From Flemingiibacterium sp964430755 (GTDB lineage: Bacteria > Bacillota > Clostridia > Oscillospirales > CAG-272), in assembly GCA_964430755.1 (NCBI GenBank), contig CAYSFT010000004.1:5391-69390 (forward strand): a DNA stretch of 64,000 nt, given 5' to 3'. The notes under the pieces were generated by a model that worked only from the letters and a program-made list of their open reading frames with translations, did no database searches and was not told where the DNA came from. The translations under genes were made by a program, and so were the position numbers. Within the stretch, counting starts at the first letter, position 1, and each line of letters starts with the position of its first letter. This document shows, piece by piece, positions 9,289 to 18,367 of the stretch.

Positions 9289-10256
9289 CGTGATACCCTC
9301 CTGACTACCGTACCGATTTTGTGACGGATTATCCGCACAAGTGAATATATTCTCGGGAATTTATAATATAGCAGATACTTTCTGTCCTTTATAGTGCCGA
9401 GAACCGTTTCTTTATTCTGTTCGAGAAACTCTTTCGCCAGAGCCAGAGTTTCACTGTCAACCTCTTTCCAAAGTGAGCGGTCGTATAAACGTCTGGCAGA
9501 CAGTGCCGCGAGCGGCAGTGAATATTCCACTGCAGACGGAAGTCTTTCTGCCACTGCCATGTGAAACTCGTATCGGGCAAGAAAAATATGTCCGAGTGCC
9601 TTTTCAGAGATGTTTTTTGAAATGCTGTCGGCTCTTGTCAGATAAAAATAGAGTCCTTCAGGATAACAGTAGATGCGTTTCGCCTTGAAGAAAAGCTTAT
9701 AGGTAGTAGCCATATCCTCCCATAAACGCCCTTCCGGAAAGCGAATGCCTAAGAAAATCTCTTTTTTATACACCTTATTTACTGCGTAATTGTTGATGTT
9801 TCCGCGAAGCAGCTCGACAACAGCCTCTTCGCCCGACAGCATTCCCTCGCGGATGTTTTCTGTGTGTGCATAAATCTCGCCGTTCTCTTTAACACGATTG
9901 GAATTGAATACAACAATTTCAGGCTCATGTGAATCAAAAAATCCCATTACTTTTTCGAACAAATCAGGTGCTATCAAGTCGTCGCTGTCCACAAATCCGA
10001 GATAATCACCGCCGGCTGCGTCAATTCCCACATTACGCGCAGAAGAAAGTCCTCCGTTCGTCTTATGTATAACCTTGATGCGAGAGTCTTTTTTTGCCCA
10101 TGAATCACACATTTTTCCCGAGTTATCCGGACTTCCGTCGTCAACAAGAATTATTTCGAGGTTCCGATATGTCTGAGCAGTGATACTTGATACACACTTA
10201 TCAAGATATATCTCCGAGCGATAAACCGGCACGATAACGCTTACCAATTTGTCCAT
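9285..10256 (-). CDS. Family 2 glycosyltransferase
   Basis: A GT-A fold enzyme of 323 residues with the N-terminal nucleotide-sugar signature VSVIVPVYRSE, LVDDGSPDN and the metal-binding DXD-like FVDSDD near residue 95. It would add one sugar to the lipid-linked repeat unit on the cytoplasmic face. The ATG at 10256 gives the usual family start; an in-frame GTG at 10271 is possible, but neither has a strong ribosome site. It follows the flippase gene by about 20 bases and overlaps the acyltransferase start. Donor and acceptor are unknown. Confidence 0.88.
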   Translation of the reverse strand: MDKLVSVIVPVYRSEIYLDKCVSSITAQTYRNLEIILVDDGSPDNSGKMCDSWAKKDSRIKVIHKTNGGLSSARNVGIDAAGGDYLGFVDSDDLIAPDLFEKVMGFFDSHEPEIVVFNSNRVKENGEIYAHTENIREGMLSGEEAVVELLRGNINNYAVNKVYKKEIFLGIRFPEGRLWEDMATTYKLFFKAKRIYCYPEGLYFYLTRADSISKNISEKALGHIFLARYEFHMAVAERLPSAVEYSLPLAALSARRLYDRSLWKEVDSETLALAKEFLEQNKETVLGTIKDRKYLLYYKFPRIYSLVRIIRHKIGTVVRRVSR

Positions 10257-10278
10257 TTTTGATGCACTCACTTATCGT

Positions 10279-11583
10279 TTATTTTTTAAGAAACACAGAA
10301 ACCAACTTTTTCGCTTGCTCAAAAGCAAATCCGGGACGCAGACTGTTTATTATCAGCTTGTTGTTCTCGCGAAGCGGACGCCAGATAAATCCGAGAATCA
10401 GATTTGAAAATACCTGCGTCATCAGTGAAGCAAAAGCCGCACCTGAGGCTCCGAATGGCTTTATAAGCAGAAGATTAAGCAAAACATTAAACAGCGCACC
10501 GCTAAGGTTAATGATCCACAAATATCTCTGCTTCTGTTCCGCGAGGATCCATACATTTCGTACAGACCCCATCATGGAAAATGCAAGGAACCATACGAGA
10601 ATCCTGAACACGGGCACTGCCGCGGCATATTCGTTTCCGTAGAGGATACCTATGATAATATTACCGCCAAGCGTGAAAACAAGGCTCTGCGCAAGTGACA
10701 GATAAAGCGTCAGGCTGTACAGGCGAGTCATATTGAGATAATATTCGTCGCTTTGTTCTTTTTTGTTTGCTAAAATAACAGGTCGGCAGGAGTCAACAAT
10801 TGCCGTATAAACAAACTGAAAGATTCCGGCGGCAGTAATAGCGGCAGAATAAAAACCGTTTTCTGCTTTTCCGATCATCAATGTCAGCATGATATGGTCT
10901 GTATTTTGAATGAGAACGAGCATCATTGCAGCCAAGATATAGTGGCGGCTGTTTTTGAGCATTTTCTTTCCGAGGGAAAGGGAGAATCGCAACTTTCCGC
11001 CTTTTCTTAAATAGATTATGAAAAGGAAGAGGGCTATGAGTCCGTATTCAACCGAATGGGTTACGGCGAACCAATATACGCTTTTTTCTGTGGCAAGAAG
11101 AAAAATCTTATATGCCGACACAGCGAAATAGGAAAAAAGCATGACGAGCGAGGAATATTTTGACAGTAGCTTATACTGAAACCAATACTGTATCATTTCC
11201 GCCGCCGCAAATATCAACGATAAGCTATACAACGCGCACACAAGCACTGCTTCATGATCGTTAACATTTGACACTGCAGAAAAGCCAATTACAGCGAGTG
11301 TACAGAAAACGCCGGATATTAAATTTAAAACAATGGATGTGCCTGCAATCTTGCCCTCATTGTCGGGAGCTTCAACATACTCGCGAACAAGTGTGGCATC
11401 AAAGCCGAGTCTCATCACGGGAATCGCAAAAGCAACAATTGATGCGGCATAGTTTATAAGGCCGTAATTCGAGGGGCCGAGATAACGCGCAGAAATCATT
11501 CCGACGACGAGCTGAAGCACCGACTGTGCCAGCTTACACAGAACTATCCATTTTGCATTGTTTACTATTCTGTTTCCCTTCAT
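10279..11583 (-). CDS. Wzx-type polysaccharide flippase
   Basis: A roughly 434-residue membrane protein of the oligosaccharide flippase (MOP/PST) family. It has about twelve to fourteen hydrophobic helices, the N-terminal NAKWIVLCKLAQSVLQL pattern and SARYLGPSNYGLINYA. It would move the undecaprenyl-linked repeat unit across the membrane for the Wzy-like polymerase at 17063-18358. The ATG at 11583 is chosen because AAGGA stands ten bases before it; the longer frame to 11649 runs through the terminator hairpin of the preceding gene. That hairpin lies directly upstream, an unusual position for a gene that must be made with the rest of the locus. Confidence 0.9.
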   Translation of the reverse strand: MKGNRIVNNAKWIVLCKLAQSVLQLVVGMISARYLGPSNYGLINYAASIVAFAIPVMRLGFDATLVREYVEAPDNEGKIAGTSIVLNLISGVFCTLAVIGFSAVSNVNDHEAVLVCALYSLSLIFAAAEMIQYWFQYKLLSKYSSLVMLFSYFAVSAYKIFLLATEKSVYWFAVTHSVEYGLIALFLFIIYLRKGGKLRFSLSLGKKMLKNSRHYILAAMMLVLIQNTDHIMLTLMIGKAENGFYSAAITAAGIFQFVYTAIVDSCRPVILANKKEQSDEYYLNMTRLYSLTLYLSLAQSLVFTLGGNIIIGILYGNEYAAAVPVFRILVWFLAFSMMGSVRNVWILAEQKQRYLWIINLSGALFNVLLNLLLIKPFGASGAAFASLMTQVFSNLILGFIWRPLRENNKLIINSLRPGFAFEQAKKLVSVFLKK

Positions 11584-11599
11584 AATACACCGATCCTTA

Positions 11600-11644
11600 T
11601 AAAAAGCAACTCCCCCAATCCCCTTTTTTCGGAGATCGGGGGAG
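11600..11644 (-). terminator. Terminator or attenuator between the giant repeat protein and the flippase gene
   Basis: On the minus strand CTCCCCCGATCTCC pairs with GGGGATTGGGGGAG (plus 11610-11644, loop of about seven bases), followed by TTGCTTTTT. It should stop transcription after the giant protein. The flippase ribosome site begins about ten bases later, and its GATCGG could pair with CCGATC in the 5' arm, so an alternative fold exists. Confidence 0.75.
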
Positions 11645-11675
11645 TTCACCTTGTCAAATATTATCCCTTGATTGA

Positions 11676-14600
11676 TTATTTAACGAATCTGCCGAGCTCG
11701 TCGAAGGTATAATTCATCGGAATTTCACTGTATACTCCGTCTGCGGGAACATAGCAGGTTGTGTTTGTCATAACCTTTCCGCCCCAGCTTACATAGTAGT
11801 AGTCACCGTCGATATAAAGAATTCTCGGTGTGGGTGTGTTTCCGTTTTTATAGTAGTAAATACCGTCGTCCGTTGTAACAAATCCGTTAAGCATCTTGCC
11901 GTCTGCACCAAATGTGTAGTTGTTAATCGGCAGATCGCAGGTGGTTCTTCCGACATAGTACTTGCCGTCGGTCATGAGCATACCGCCCCAGTATGAGTAA
12001 TAATACTCGCCGTCAACTTCATAGAGACCGTAAGATACGGTTGTACCGTTTTTGTAGAGGTAGAGCTGACCGTCAATCTCTTCAACGCCGTTGTACATCT
12101 TGCCGTCTGCGCCGAAGGTGTAGTTAGCGTTTGCGCTCAGATCGCAGAAGGTCGTTCCGACATAGTATCTGCCGTCTGTCATTATAACGCCGCCCCAATA
12201 TGAGTAGTAATATTCGCCGTCGATCTCGTAGAGACCGTAGGTTACGGTTGTACCGTTTTCATAGAGGTAGAGCTGACCGTCAATCTCCTCGATGCCGTTG
12301 TACATCTTACCGTCTGCACCGAAGGTGTAGTTAGCGTTTGCAGGCAGATCACAGAAGGTCGTTCCGACATAGTATCTGCCGTCACACATGATAAGACCGC
12401 CCCAGAACGAATAGTAATATTCGCCGTCGATCTCGTAAAGACCGTATGTTGCGGTTGTACCGTTAATGTAGAGGTAGAGCGTGCCGTCAACTTCTTCAAT
12501 ACCGTTGAGCATCTTACCCTCTGCATCGAAGGTGTAGTTCTGATTCTTCGGCAGGTCACAGAAGGTTGCACCGACATAGTATCTGCCGCTTGTCATAACA
12601 ATGCCGCCCCAGTATGAGTAATAATACTCGCCGTCAACCTCATAGAGGCCGTATGTTGCGGTTGTACCGTTAATGTAGAGGTAGAGAGTGCCGCCGATTT
12701 CCTCAACGCCGTTATACATCTTGCCGTCAGCGCCGAAGGAGTAGTTAGCGTTTGCAGGAAGATCGCAGAAGGTTGCGCTTGCGTAGTATCTGCCGTCCTT
12801 GAGGAGTTTACCCTGCCAGTTGGTCATATAATACTCGCCGTCGATTTCATAAAGACCTTCACTTGCGATACGTCCGTTGAAATAGAGGTAGTTTTCGCCG
12901 TCAGACTCGAAAATGCCGCTTACAAGCTTTCCGTCGTCACCGGAGATGTATGTTCCCACAGGGAGATCACAGTGGGTTGCATCGGCATAGTTCTTGCCGG
13001 TCAGGATGACGCCGCTCCAGGTTACGTTATAGTATGCACCGTCAAACAGATAGAGACCGGGACTTGCGGTTCTTCCGTCCTTATAGAAGTAAAGTGTACC
13101 GTCCTTTTCGACGATACCGGTTACTGCCGCATAATCGTCGCCATAAAGTCTGCCCTGATAGGTTCCGTTCTTCTGAGCGTAGCCCTTATAGTTGAAGCAG
13201 TAATATTTACCGTCGATGAGGTGAGTATCTGTGAGGCCCTTGCCGTCCCTTGCATAGGCATAGCCGTTGCGGTCGGTGTAGAAGCCGTCCGGAACGCTCA
13301 CGGTCTTGTCGCAGGTGCCGTCCTCGTTGAAGTAGTACCAGTTCAGGTTGATCTGGTTTTCATAGAGCATCTGATAGCCGCCTGTGAGAGCAACGCCGTT
13401 AAAGAAGTAATAGTCCTTACCGTCGATGTTTCTCCAGCTTCCTCTGTCGCTATAGTAGCCGGGACCGTAGTAGTATCTGTTTCCGTAGAGTGTCTTTACC
13501 CAAACGCCGGAGGTGAGCTTTGCATCAGCGAAATTGAAGGTTACGTCATCCAGTACAACATCGCCCTCAGCGCCTGCCTTGGTTTCCTTGTCGAAGTAAT
13601 ACCAATCAGTGCCGATCATCTGCCAGCCGGAAGCTGCAACGCCGTTGATGTAGTAGTACCAGTTTCCGTTTTCTTCAACAAGTCCGGTTGCGGTGTTGAC
13701 TGCGCCGCATTCACACTTGCCGTCGACATAGTTGTGTCCGGTTGCAGGGACTAAAGTGCCCCAGTCGATTACAGACTGACAGGTTTCGCAGTATGTTCTG
13801 TTTTCATAACCTGCCATAGTGCAGTCAGCGTCCTTATTGAGGGTTGTAAGCTCTGCATCGTGATAGTGCCACGGGTTAACTGTGTCGTTGATCATGGTTT
13901 CAACGGAAATCTTGCCGCCGAAAGGATCGGTGTCATTGACAAGACCGAATATAGCCTCGCAGTCAACAGTTACTATCGGGCAGTAACCGGTCTTGAACTG
14001 TGCCTCAGGTGTGATAGCAATACCGGTCACGTTGTTAACGCCGTCCCATGTCCAAAGGCGGACAGGAGCACTTATGATGGTATTTGTCGAGTCATCAACA
14101 TCCTCGCCGTTTTTCTCGATTACAAGAGTGAGGATATTTTCAACTTCGTCAAGAGTATAGGTGAAATCGAAGCCCTCTGCAACGGTTATACCGTCGGGCT
14201 CCCATGTGTTCGCATCCTGAAGCAGAAGCGAAGCTGTGAGAGATTCAACAGAACTAATGTCTGCCACATTAACGTCAACATAGTAAACAGAGCCGTATTC
14301 TGGCTTCGTGCCGGAATCGTTGTGACCGTCAAGCGTTACTGCAGCATCACCTGCGATGGTGAATGTTCTGGTAACTTTCGCAGGATTACCGAGAGTATCC
14401 TTGATTTCAAACGAAACGGTATGAACACCGGGGGTGAGATTTGCGTTTGATGTTGTTGTCAGATACTTACCGGAAACCGATACGTTGTCAAGCTCGTTGC
14501 CGTCAACAAGGATCTTACCGGTTGCATTGTCAAGCTTGATATTATCTGCAACTACAGCGGAGAACGAAATGGAGCTGCCGTTAATTACAGCGCCTTCGTT

Positions 14601-16958
14601 AAGAGCAACAGACTCATCCTGAGTTGTGTAGCTTACATCGCTTATTGTCGGGAGAACTCTGTCATCAACAGCCGAGCTGTAGTCGAGAGTAATGTCGTCG
14701 ATATAGAAGGTATGAACTGCAGGAACCATGGGCTTTACATATGTACGGATAAACGAAGGTGAACGGGTGTTACCCTCATCTGTTGCCACGGGAGTGCAGA
14801 GGTAATCATACTTGGAAATATCGATCGAAGCATATACCCAACGTGATTCGGGGATATCCGCTTCTGTACAGGAGTTAAGATTCTTTCTTACACCGCTTAC
14901 AGTTGTAAACATGAAGTGATCCTGCTTACAGGAATAGCTGCCGTCTTCATTCTTCACATAGAACTGCGACTGGAATGAAAGACCCGGAGCACCCTCGGGA
15001 ATGTAGAGCCACATACCGAGTGTGGTTGCATTTTTGCCGTTTGCAACGTCGCGGAGAACTATCGTTTCACCGACATTGAAGAGGACGTTGTAGCTCCAGC
15101 TTGCAAAGGAGGCATCAGTATTGTCAAGGCTCCATGCAAGCGCATATTTACCGTTTCTTACGATGTCGGAGGAAATTGCGGTGGAGCTGCTGATCTGTTC
15201 ATTGAACTGTCCGGCGAGAGGAGCGGAACCGACCAGCGTATTGTTAATGCCGTTGTCAATGCTCCACTGCTTTGCATCAACAAAGCCCATGAAGCCTGCG
15301 GTGTCGCCGTCCTCGAAGTCATAGATGATCTCCGAGCCCTTACCGTAAGCGATAACGAGAACATCGCTTACAGTAGAATCAGCGTTATAAGTAGCAGTTA
15401 CATTAACGCCGGTTACAGACTCATCGCTTGATGCGAAAAGGGTGTTGCCGACAAGCTCTGCTGCCGAGGTATCGGAAAGCGTGAGTGTATATGCGCCGTC
15501 AACGCAAACATCCCAGTCGTCAGCGCCGTATGTGCAGGCGAAGTCGATGTTCATGCTCTTGCCGTAAGGAAGAACTGTTTCATCGAGTGAAAGCGCGAAC
15601 ACATCGGGGTCGACCACATGAATGATCTTTTCGCCGACATTCTCGCCGTTATAGAGAATCTTTACGGTAACATCGCCCTTGACACCGCTCAGAGCGAAAG
15701 AACCGTCTGCATCGATAATTCCGTATGACGGATCTGAAAATTCCCATGTGATTCCGTCTGTGGGAAGCTCAGCAGGGCTGCCTGACGCGTCAACGCCGAC
15801 TGCTGTGATGCTTCCAACGGAGCCGGGAGCATAGTAATCATATTCGCTACTGAGAACTGCATGGTCAAATTCGCCTGTTGCAGCCGCATTGGAAACGATG
15901 ATTACGCTGTTGATTGTTGCGCGCTCTGAACCGTCAGACGGGATTGAACGCATGGTTGCTTCGGTTTCACCCTCACGCTTTGAAACGAAAGTGGAGGATC
16001 CGCCGCCGTCGCAGTTAACAGCGTTAACACATCCGAGAGCGAGCATCATTTCGCCAAGCTCATAGTTGGAAAGACCGGTTGAGAACGGAGCGTTACGTCC
16101 GTCAACAAGACAGAATACGAGAGTGCCGTCAGCCTTGATACCGATCATCGAACGGGATGCATCGGAGGATGTACGCTCAACTGTCTTTGTATTAAGCACA
16201 CCATCCTTAACTATCCAACCGAAGTTTGCGGAGATTGCGGTTTTTTCGTTACCGGTAAGCGGTGTGCTCATCGAACGAAGCTCGCAGGTGCCGTCCCAGT
16301 CGATTGCAAGGTAGGTTTGCGCGCCCTTGTGAACCTCGGGAGTTCCGAGAACAACGCCGTCCCATACCATATAGCCGTAAGGAGCATCGGAGTCGTATGC
16401 AAGAGCGGTGTTCATTGCGCCGACTACGTTATAGCCGAGGCCTTCGTAGTAAGCAACAGTCTTGGTGAGCTGTTCAGCCTTCCAGAACTGCTTCTTATCT
16501 TCAACGCCGTCAAGCGGGAGATTATCGGGATCAAGCTTGTCGATTCCGTAATATCCGGGGAGTACGTCCACATTCTCGTTATTTGTGTCAATCTCGAAGA
16601 AGTGAACAACCTTACGGTCATCGCCGGTTGCGTTGTTAAGGATGATTTCACCCTCAATTGCACCGGGAGCAAGGTTATAAACATTTTCGGAAATTACAGT
16701 GAAATAGTTGTTTGACACGGATGTATCATATCCGGTCTTTGGGGAAATTGCATGGAGCTCGAAAGACGCGTCGTCATCGATAACGGTTTCGTCATCGACA
16801 ATAATTTCATCATCGATAACGGTTTCATCATCGACAGCGATCTCGTCATCGACAATGATCTCGTCATCAACGATGATTTCGTCGTCTGCGAGTGTTGATA
16901 CAGGCAAGACAGACATTACCATCAATCCGGCCAGCATCAGCGAGAAAATGCGTTTCAT
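11676..16958 (-). CDS. Giant secreted phosphodiester-glycosidase protein with cell-wall-binding-like repeats
   Basis: The ATG at 16958 has a perfect GGAGG nine bases upstream and gives 1760 residues. In order: signal peptide MKRIFSLMLAGLMVMSVLP; seven DDE(I/T)-type acidic hexapeptides (about 25-62); a NAGPA/DUF2233 phosphodiester glycosidase domain (about 100-360) with the signature NCDGGGSSTF near 316; Ig-like and jelly-roll regions (about 370-800); a cohesin-like beta region (about 860-980); a short Cys motif region ending ATGHNYVDGKCECG; and a long C-terminal array related to choline/glucan-binding repeats (YYYINGVAASGWQ and then about seven 69-residue units). NAGPA enzymes remove GlcNAc from phosphodiester links. 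Placed between polymerase and flippase genes, it may trim or anchor the polymer. No sortase motif is seen. Confidence 0.88.
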   Translation of the reverse strand: MKRIFSLMLAGLMVMSVLPVSTLADDEIIVDDEIIVDDEIAVDDETVIDDEIIVDDETVIDDDASFELHAISPKTGYDTSVSNNYFTVISENVYNLAPGAIEGEIILNNATGDDRKVVHFFEIDTNNENVDVLPGYYGIDKLDPDNLPLDGVEDKKQFWKAEQLTKTVAYYEGLGYNVVGAMNTALAYDSDAPYGYMVWDGVVLGTPEVHKGAQTYLAIDWDGTCELRSMSTPLTGNEKTAISANFGWIVKDGVLNTKTVERTSSDASRSMIGIKADGTLVFCLVDGRNAPFSTGLSNYELGEMMLALGCVNAVNCDGGGSSTFVSKREGETEATMRSIPSDGSERATINSVIIVSNAAATGEFDHAVLSSEYDYYAPGSVGSITAVGVDASGSPAELPTDGITWEFSDPSYGIIDADGSFALSGVKGDVTVKILYNGENVGEKIIHVVDPDVFALSLDETVLPYGKSMNIDFACTYGADDWDVCVDGAYTLTLSDTSAAELVGNTLFASSDESVTGVNVTATYNADSTVSDVLVIAYGKGSEIIYDFEDGDTAGFMGFVDAKQWSIDNGINNTLVGSAPLAGQFNEQISSSTAISSDIVRNGKYALAWSLDNTDASFASWSYNVLFNVGETIVLRDVANGKNATTLGMWLYIPEGAPGLSFQSQFYVKNEDGSYSCKQDHFMFTTVSGVRKNLNSCTEADIPESRWVYASIDISKYDYLCTPVATDEGNTRSPSFIRTYVKPMVPAVHTFYIDDITLDYSSAVDDRVLPTISDVSYTTQDESVALNEGAVINGSSISFSAVVADNIKLDNATGKILVDGNELDNVSVSGKYLTTTSNANLTPGVHTVSFEIKDTLGNPAKVTRTFTIAGDAAVTLDGHNDSGTKPEYGSVYYVDVNVADISSVESLTASLLLQDANTWEPDGITVAEGFDFTYTLDEVENILTLVIEKNGEDVDDSTNTIISAPVRLWTWDGVNNVTGIAITPEAQFKTGYCPIVTVDCEAIFGLVNDTDPFGGKISVETMINDTVNPWHYHDAELTTLNKDADCTMAGYENRTYCETCQSVIDWGTLVPATGHNYVDGKCECGAVNTATGLVEENGNWYYYINGVAASGWQMIGTDWYYFDKETKAGAEGDVVLDDVTFNFADAKLTSGVWVKTLYGNRYYYGPGYYSDRGSWRNIDGKDYYFFNGVALTGGYQMLYENQINLNWYYFNEDGTCDKTVSVPDGFYTDRNGYAYARDGKGLTDTHLIDGKYYCFNYKGYAQKNGTYQGRLYGDDYAAVTGIVEKDGTLYFYKDGRTASPGLYLFDGAYYNVTWSGVILTGKNYADATHCDLPVGTYISGDDGKLVSGIFESDGENYLYFNGRIASEGLYEIDGEYYMTNWQGKLLKDGRYYASATFCDLPANANYSFGADGKMYNGVEEIGGTLYLYINGTTATYGLYEVDGEYYYSYWGGIVMTSGRYYVGATFCDLPKNQNYTFDAEGKMLNGIEEVDGTLYLYINGTTATYGLYEIDGEYYYSFWGGLIMCDGRYYVGTTFCDLPANANYTFGADGKMYNGIEEIDGQLYLYENGTTVTYGLYEIDGEYYYSYWGGVIMTDGRYYVGTTFCDLSANANYTFGADGKMYNGVEEIDGQLYLYKNGTTVSYGLYEVDGEYYYSYWGGMLMTDGKYYVGRTTCDLPINNYTFGADGKMLNGFVTTDDGIYYYKNGNTPTPRILYIDGDYYYVSWGGKVMTNTTCYVPADGVYSEIPMNYTFDELGRFVK
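11880..13010 (-). repeat. Tandem 207-bp coding repeats
   Basis: Within the giant gene, units of 207 bp (69 residues) follow each other. Each is marked by GADGKMYNG, YGLYE(I/V)DGEYYYS and FCDLP. Four central units (about 12,080-12,900) are nearly identical in DNA; the outer ones are more diverged. Such identity suggests recent duplication or gene conversion and makes repeat number prone to change or misassembly. Confidence 0.85.
16762..16890 (-). repeat. 18-bp acidic tandem repeats
   Basis: About seven copies of an 18-base unit encode DDEIIV/DDETVI hexapeptides directly after the signal peptide. The DNA copies differ at few positions. The run would be a highly acidic, possibly calcium-binding or spacer segment and a slippage-prone site. 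Confidence 0.8.
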
Positions 16959-17062
16959 ATTGATGTACCTCCAAAAATAATAAATTTTATATGTCATTCG
17001 CCTGGGCGAGCATATACTTGATTTTTCGTTTCGTAATCTGAACAGCTTTTTTGTCGGGAAAG

Positions 17063-18358
17063 TCAGGCGTTGTGGCGGTGTGCGCTCAGTTCGCCCGAGA
17101 ATGTTTTGAATGCACTCTCAGAGGATGTCGAAACAAAGGGAAGTGCCAGCATGAAATATGCGATATATGCGATATCGGTTCTCAATGAGGAATTATAGAA
17201 AAACAGTGCAATGCAGGAAATGCTCATTACGACTGCCATTTCACAGTAAAGCGAATTTGCGTCTTTTTTTGCCTTGAGTCTTAATGCCGCAAATATTATT
17301 ATTACAAAAAACAGCAAAAAGAGTGCGAGTCCGATATAACCCGTTTCAATAAAGGCAAATGCACTTGAGAGCCAATCGTAGTTAAGATATGAATGTGATC
17401 GGAAGAAAGGGGTATTGAATATTTCAAAGGCTGAAGTGTCACAGTTGCCGATTCCAAGGCCGAAGAGGTTATGTGGGATATCCTTGAGAATGGTATCGGA
17501 AATCACGGGAATTGCCGTGAATCTGCCGAGGTCTTTGGCTGAAGAATAACTCGTTGAGGTGATGAGCTCCATGATTCGGTCAAAGCTCAGCGCGGCATCC
17601 TTACCCCAGATTGAGGTGAATATCGTACCGCTGAAAAATGCTGCAACGGTGAGTCCCGCAAAAAGCAGAACCTTTTTGAAAGAAAAACGAGTTATCATTG
17701 CTGAAATAATGAGGATGAAAATGAAGATGACAAAGAAGAATTTTAATTCAGACATTGCCGCGATGATCAGCGATATACCACACTTAAGTAGGCAAATCTG
17801 AAGGCTTTCTTCGCTGTGCATACACATAATCAGGCTCTTAACGGTTACTATGATAAGAAGTATCATCGAGTTTCCGTTACAGCCAAGCTCAACGCCGAAG
17901 ATTCCGCCGAGATAGTCCCATTTATATCCGAGGACGAAAAACTGGAAGAAGGTTACAACGACGTGAATGACGAAAATCACATCAATTATTTTCATACACA
18001 GCTTTAAATCGTCTCTGTCAAGAAAATATGCAAACGCAAAAAACGCGATGTAATAGCGTATGTTATTGCGCATACCCCATAGGAAATAGAATATTGACTG
18101 ATGCTCGAATATGTAAACCACCGAAACATACAGTATAAATATAATGAAGAAAACAAGAACCGGAAGAGTTTTCTTATAAACGAACTGCGCTCTCGTGAAT
18201 ACTACCATCACCAGAACGGCAATCCACGAAACGTCAAGCGTATATTTTATGATTCCCGGAACATGCAGAAAATCCTGAAAGAAATTCAGCAGAAACGGGA
18301 GGACAAACATATATAACGCCAGAAACTGACAAAATGAGCGTTTTCTGATATGCCACAT
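17063..18358 (-). CDS. Wzy-like polysaccharide polymerase / O-antigen ligase family membrane protein
   Basis: A 431-residue protein with about eleven hydrophobic helices and a larger loop in the second half (about residues 260-330), the usual topology of Wzy or O-antigen-ligase-like proteins. No conserved short signature can be cited, which is normal for this fast-evolving family. The identification rests on topology, size and position beside flippase and glycosyltransferases. It would join repeat units on the outer membrane face. The gap to the upstream GT2 is nine bases. About 104 bases separate its stop from the giant protein gene, with no convincing promoter. Confidence 0.8.
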   Translation of the reverse strand: MWHIRKRSFCQFLALYMFVLPFLLNFFQDFLHVPGIIKYTLDVSWIAVLVMVVFTRAQFVYKKTLPVLVFFIIFILYVSVVYIFEHQSIFYFLWGMRNNIRYYIAFFAFAYFLDRDDLKLCMKIIDVIFVIHVVVTFFQFFVLGYKWDYLGGIFGVELGCNGNSMILLIIVTVKSLIMCMHSEESLQICLLKCGISLIIAAMSELKFFFVIFIFILIISAMITRFSFKKVLLFAGLTVAAFFSGTIFTSIWGKDAALSFDRIMELITSTSYSSAKDLGRFTAIPVISDTILKDIPHNLFGLGIGNCDTSAFEIFNTPFFRSHSYLNYDWLSSAFAFIETGYIGLALFLLFFVIIIFAALRLKAKKDANSLYCEMAVVMSISCIALFFYNSSLRTDIAYIAYFMLALPFVSTSSESAFKTFSGELSAHRHNA

Positions 18359-18367
18359 GATCTATCC

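Noticed and set aside
11880..13010. Regular repeats considered as a CRISPR array
   Set aside because: The period is 207 bp and fully coding, with no short repeat-spacer pattern.
12972..14450. Long plus-strand frames opposite the giant repeat gene
   Set aside because: They mirror the codon pattern of the minus-strand coding repeats and show no recognisable motif.
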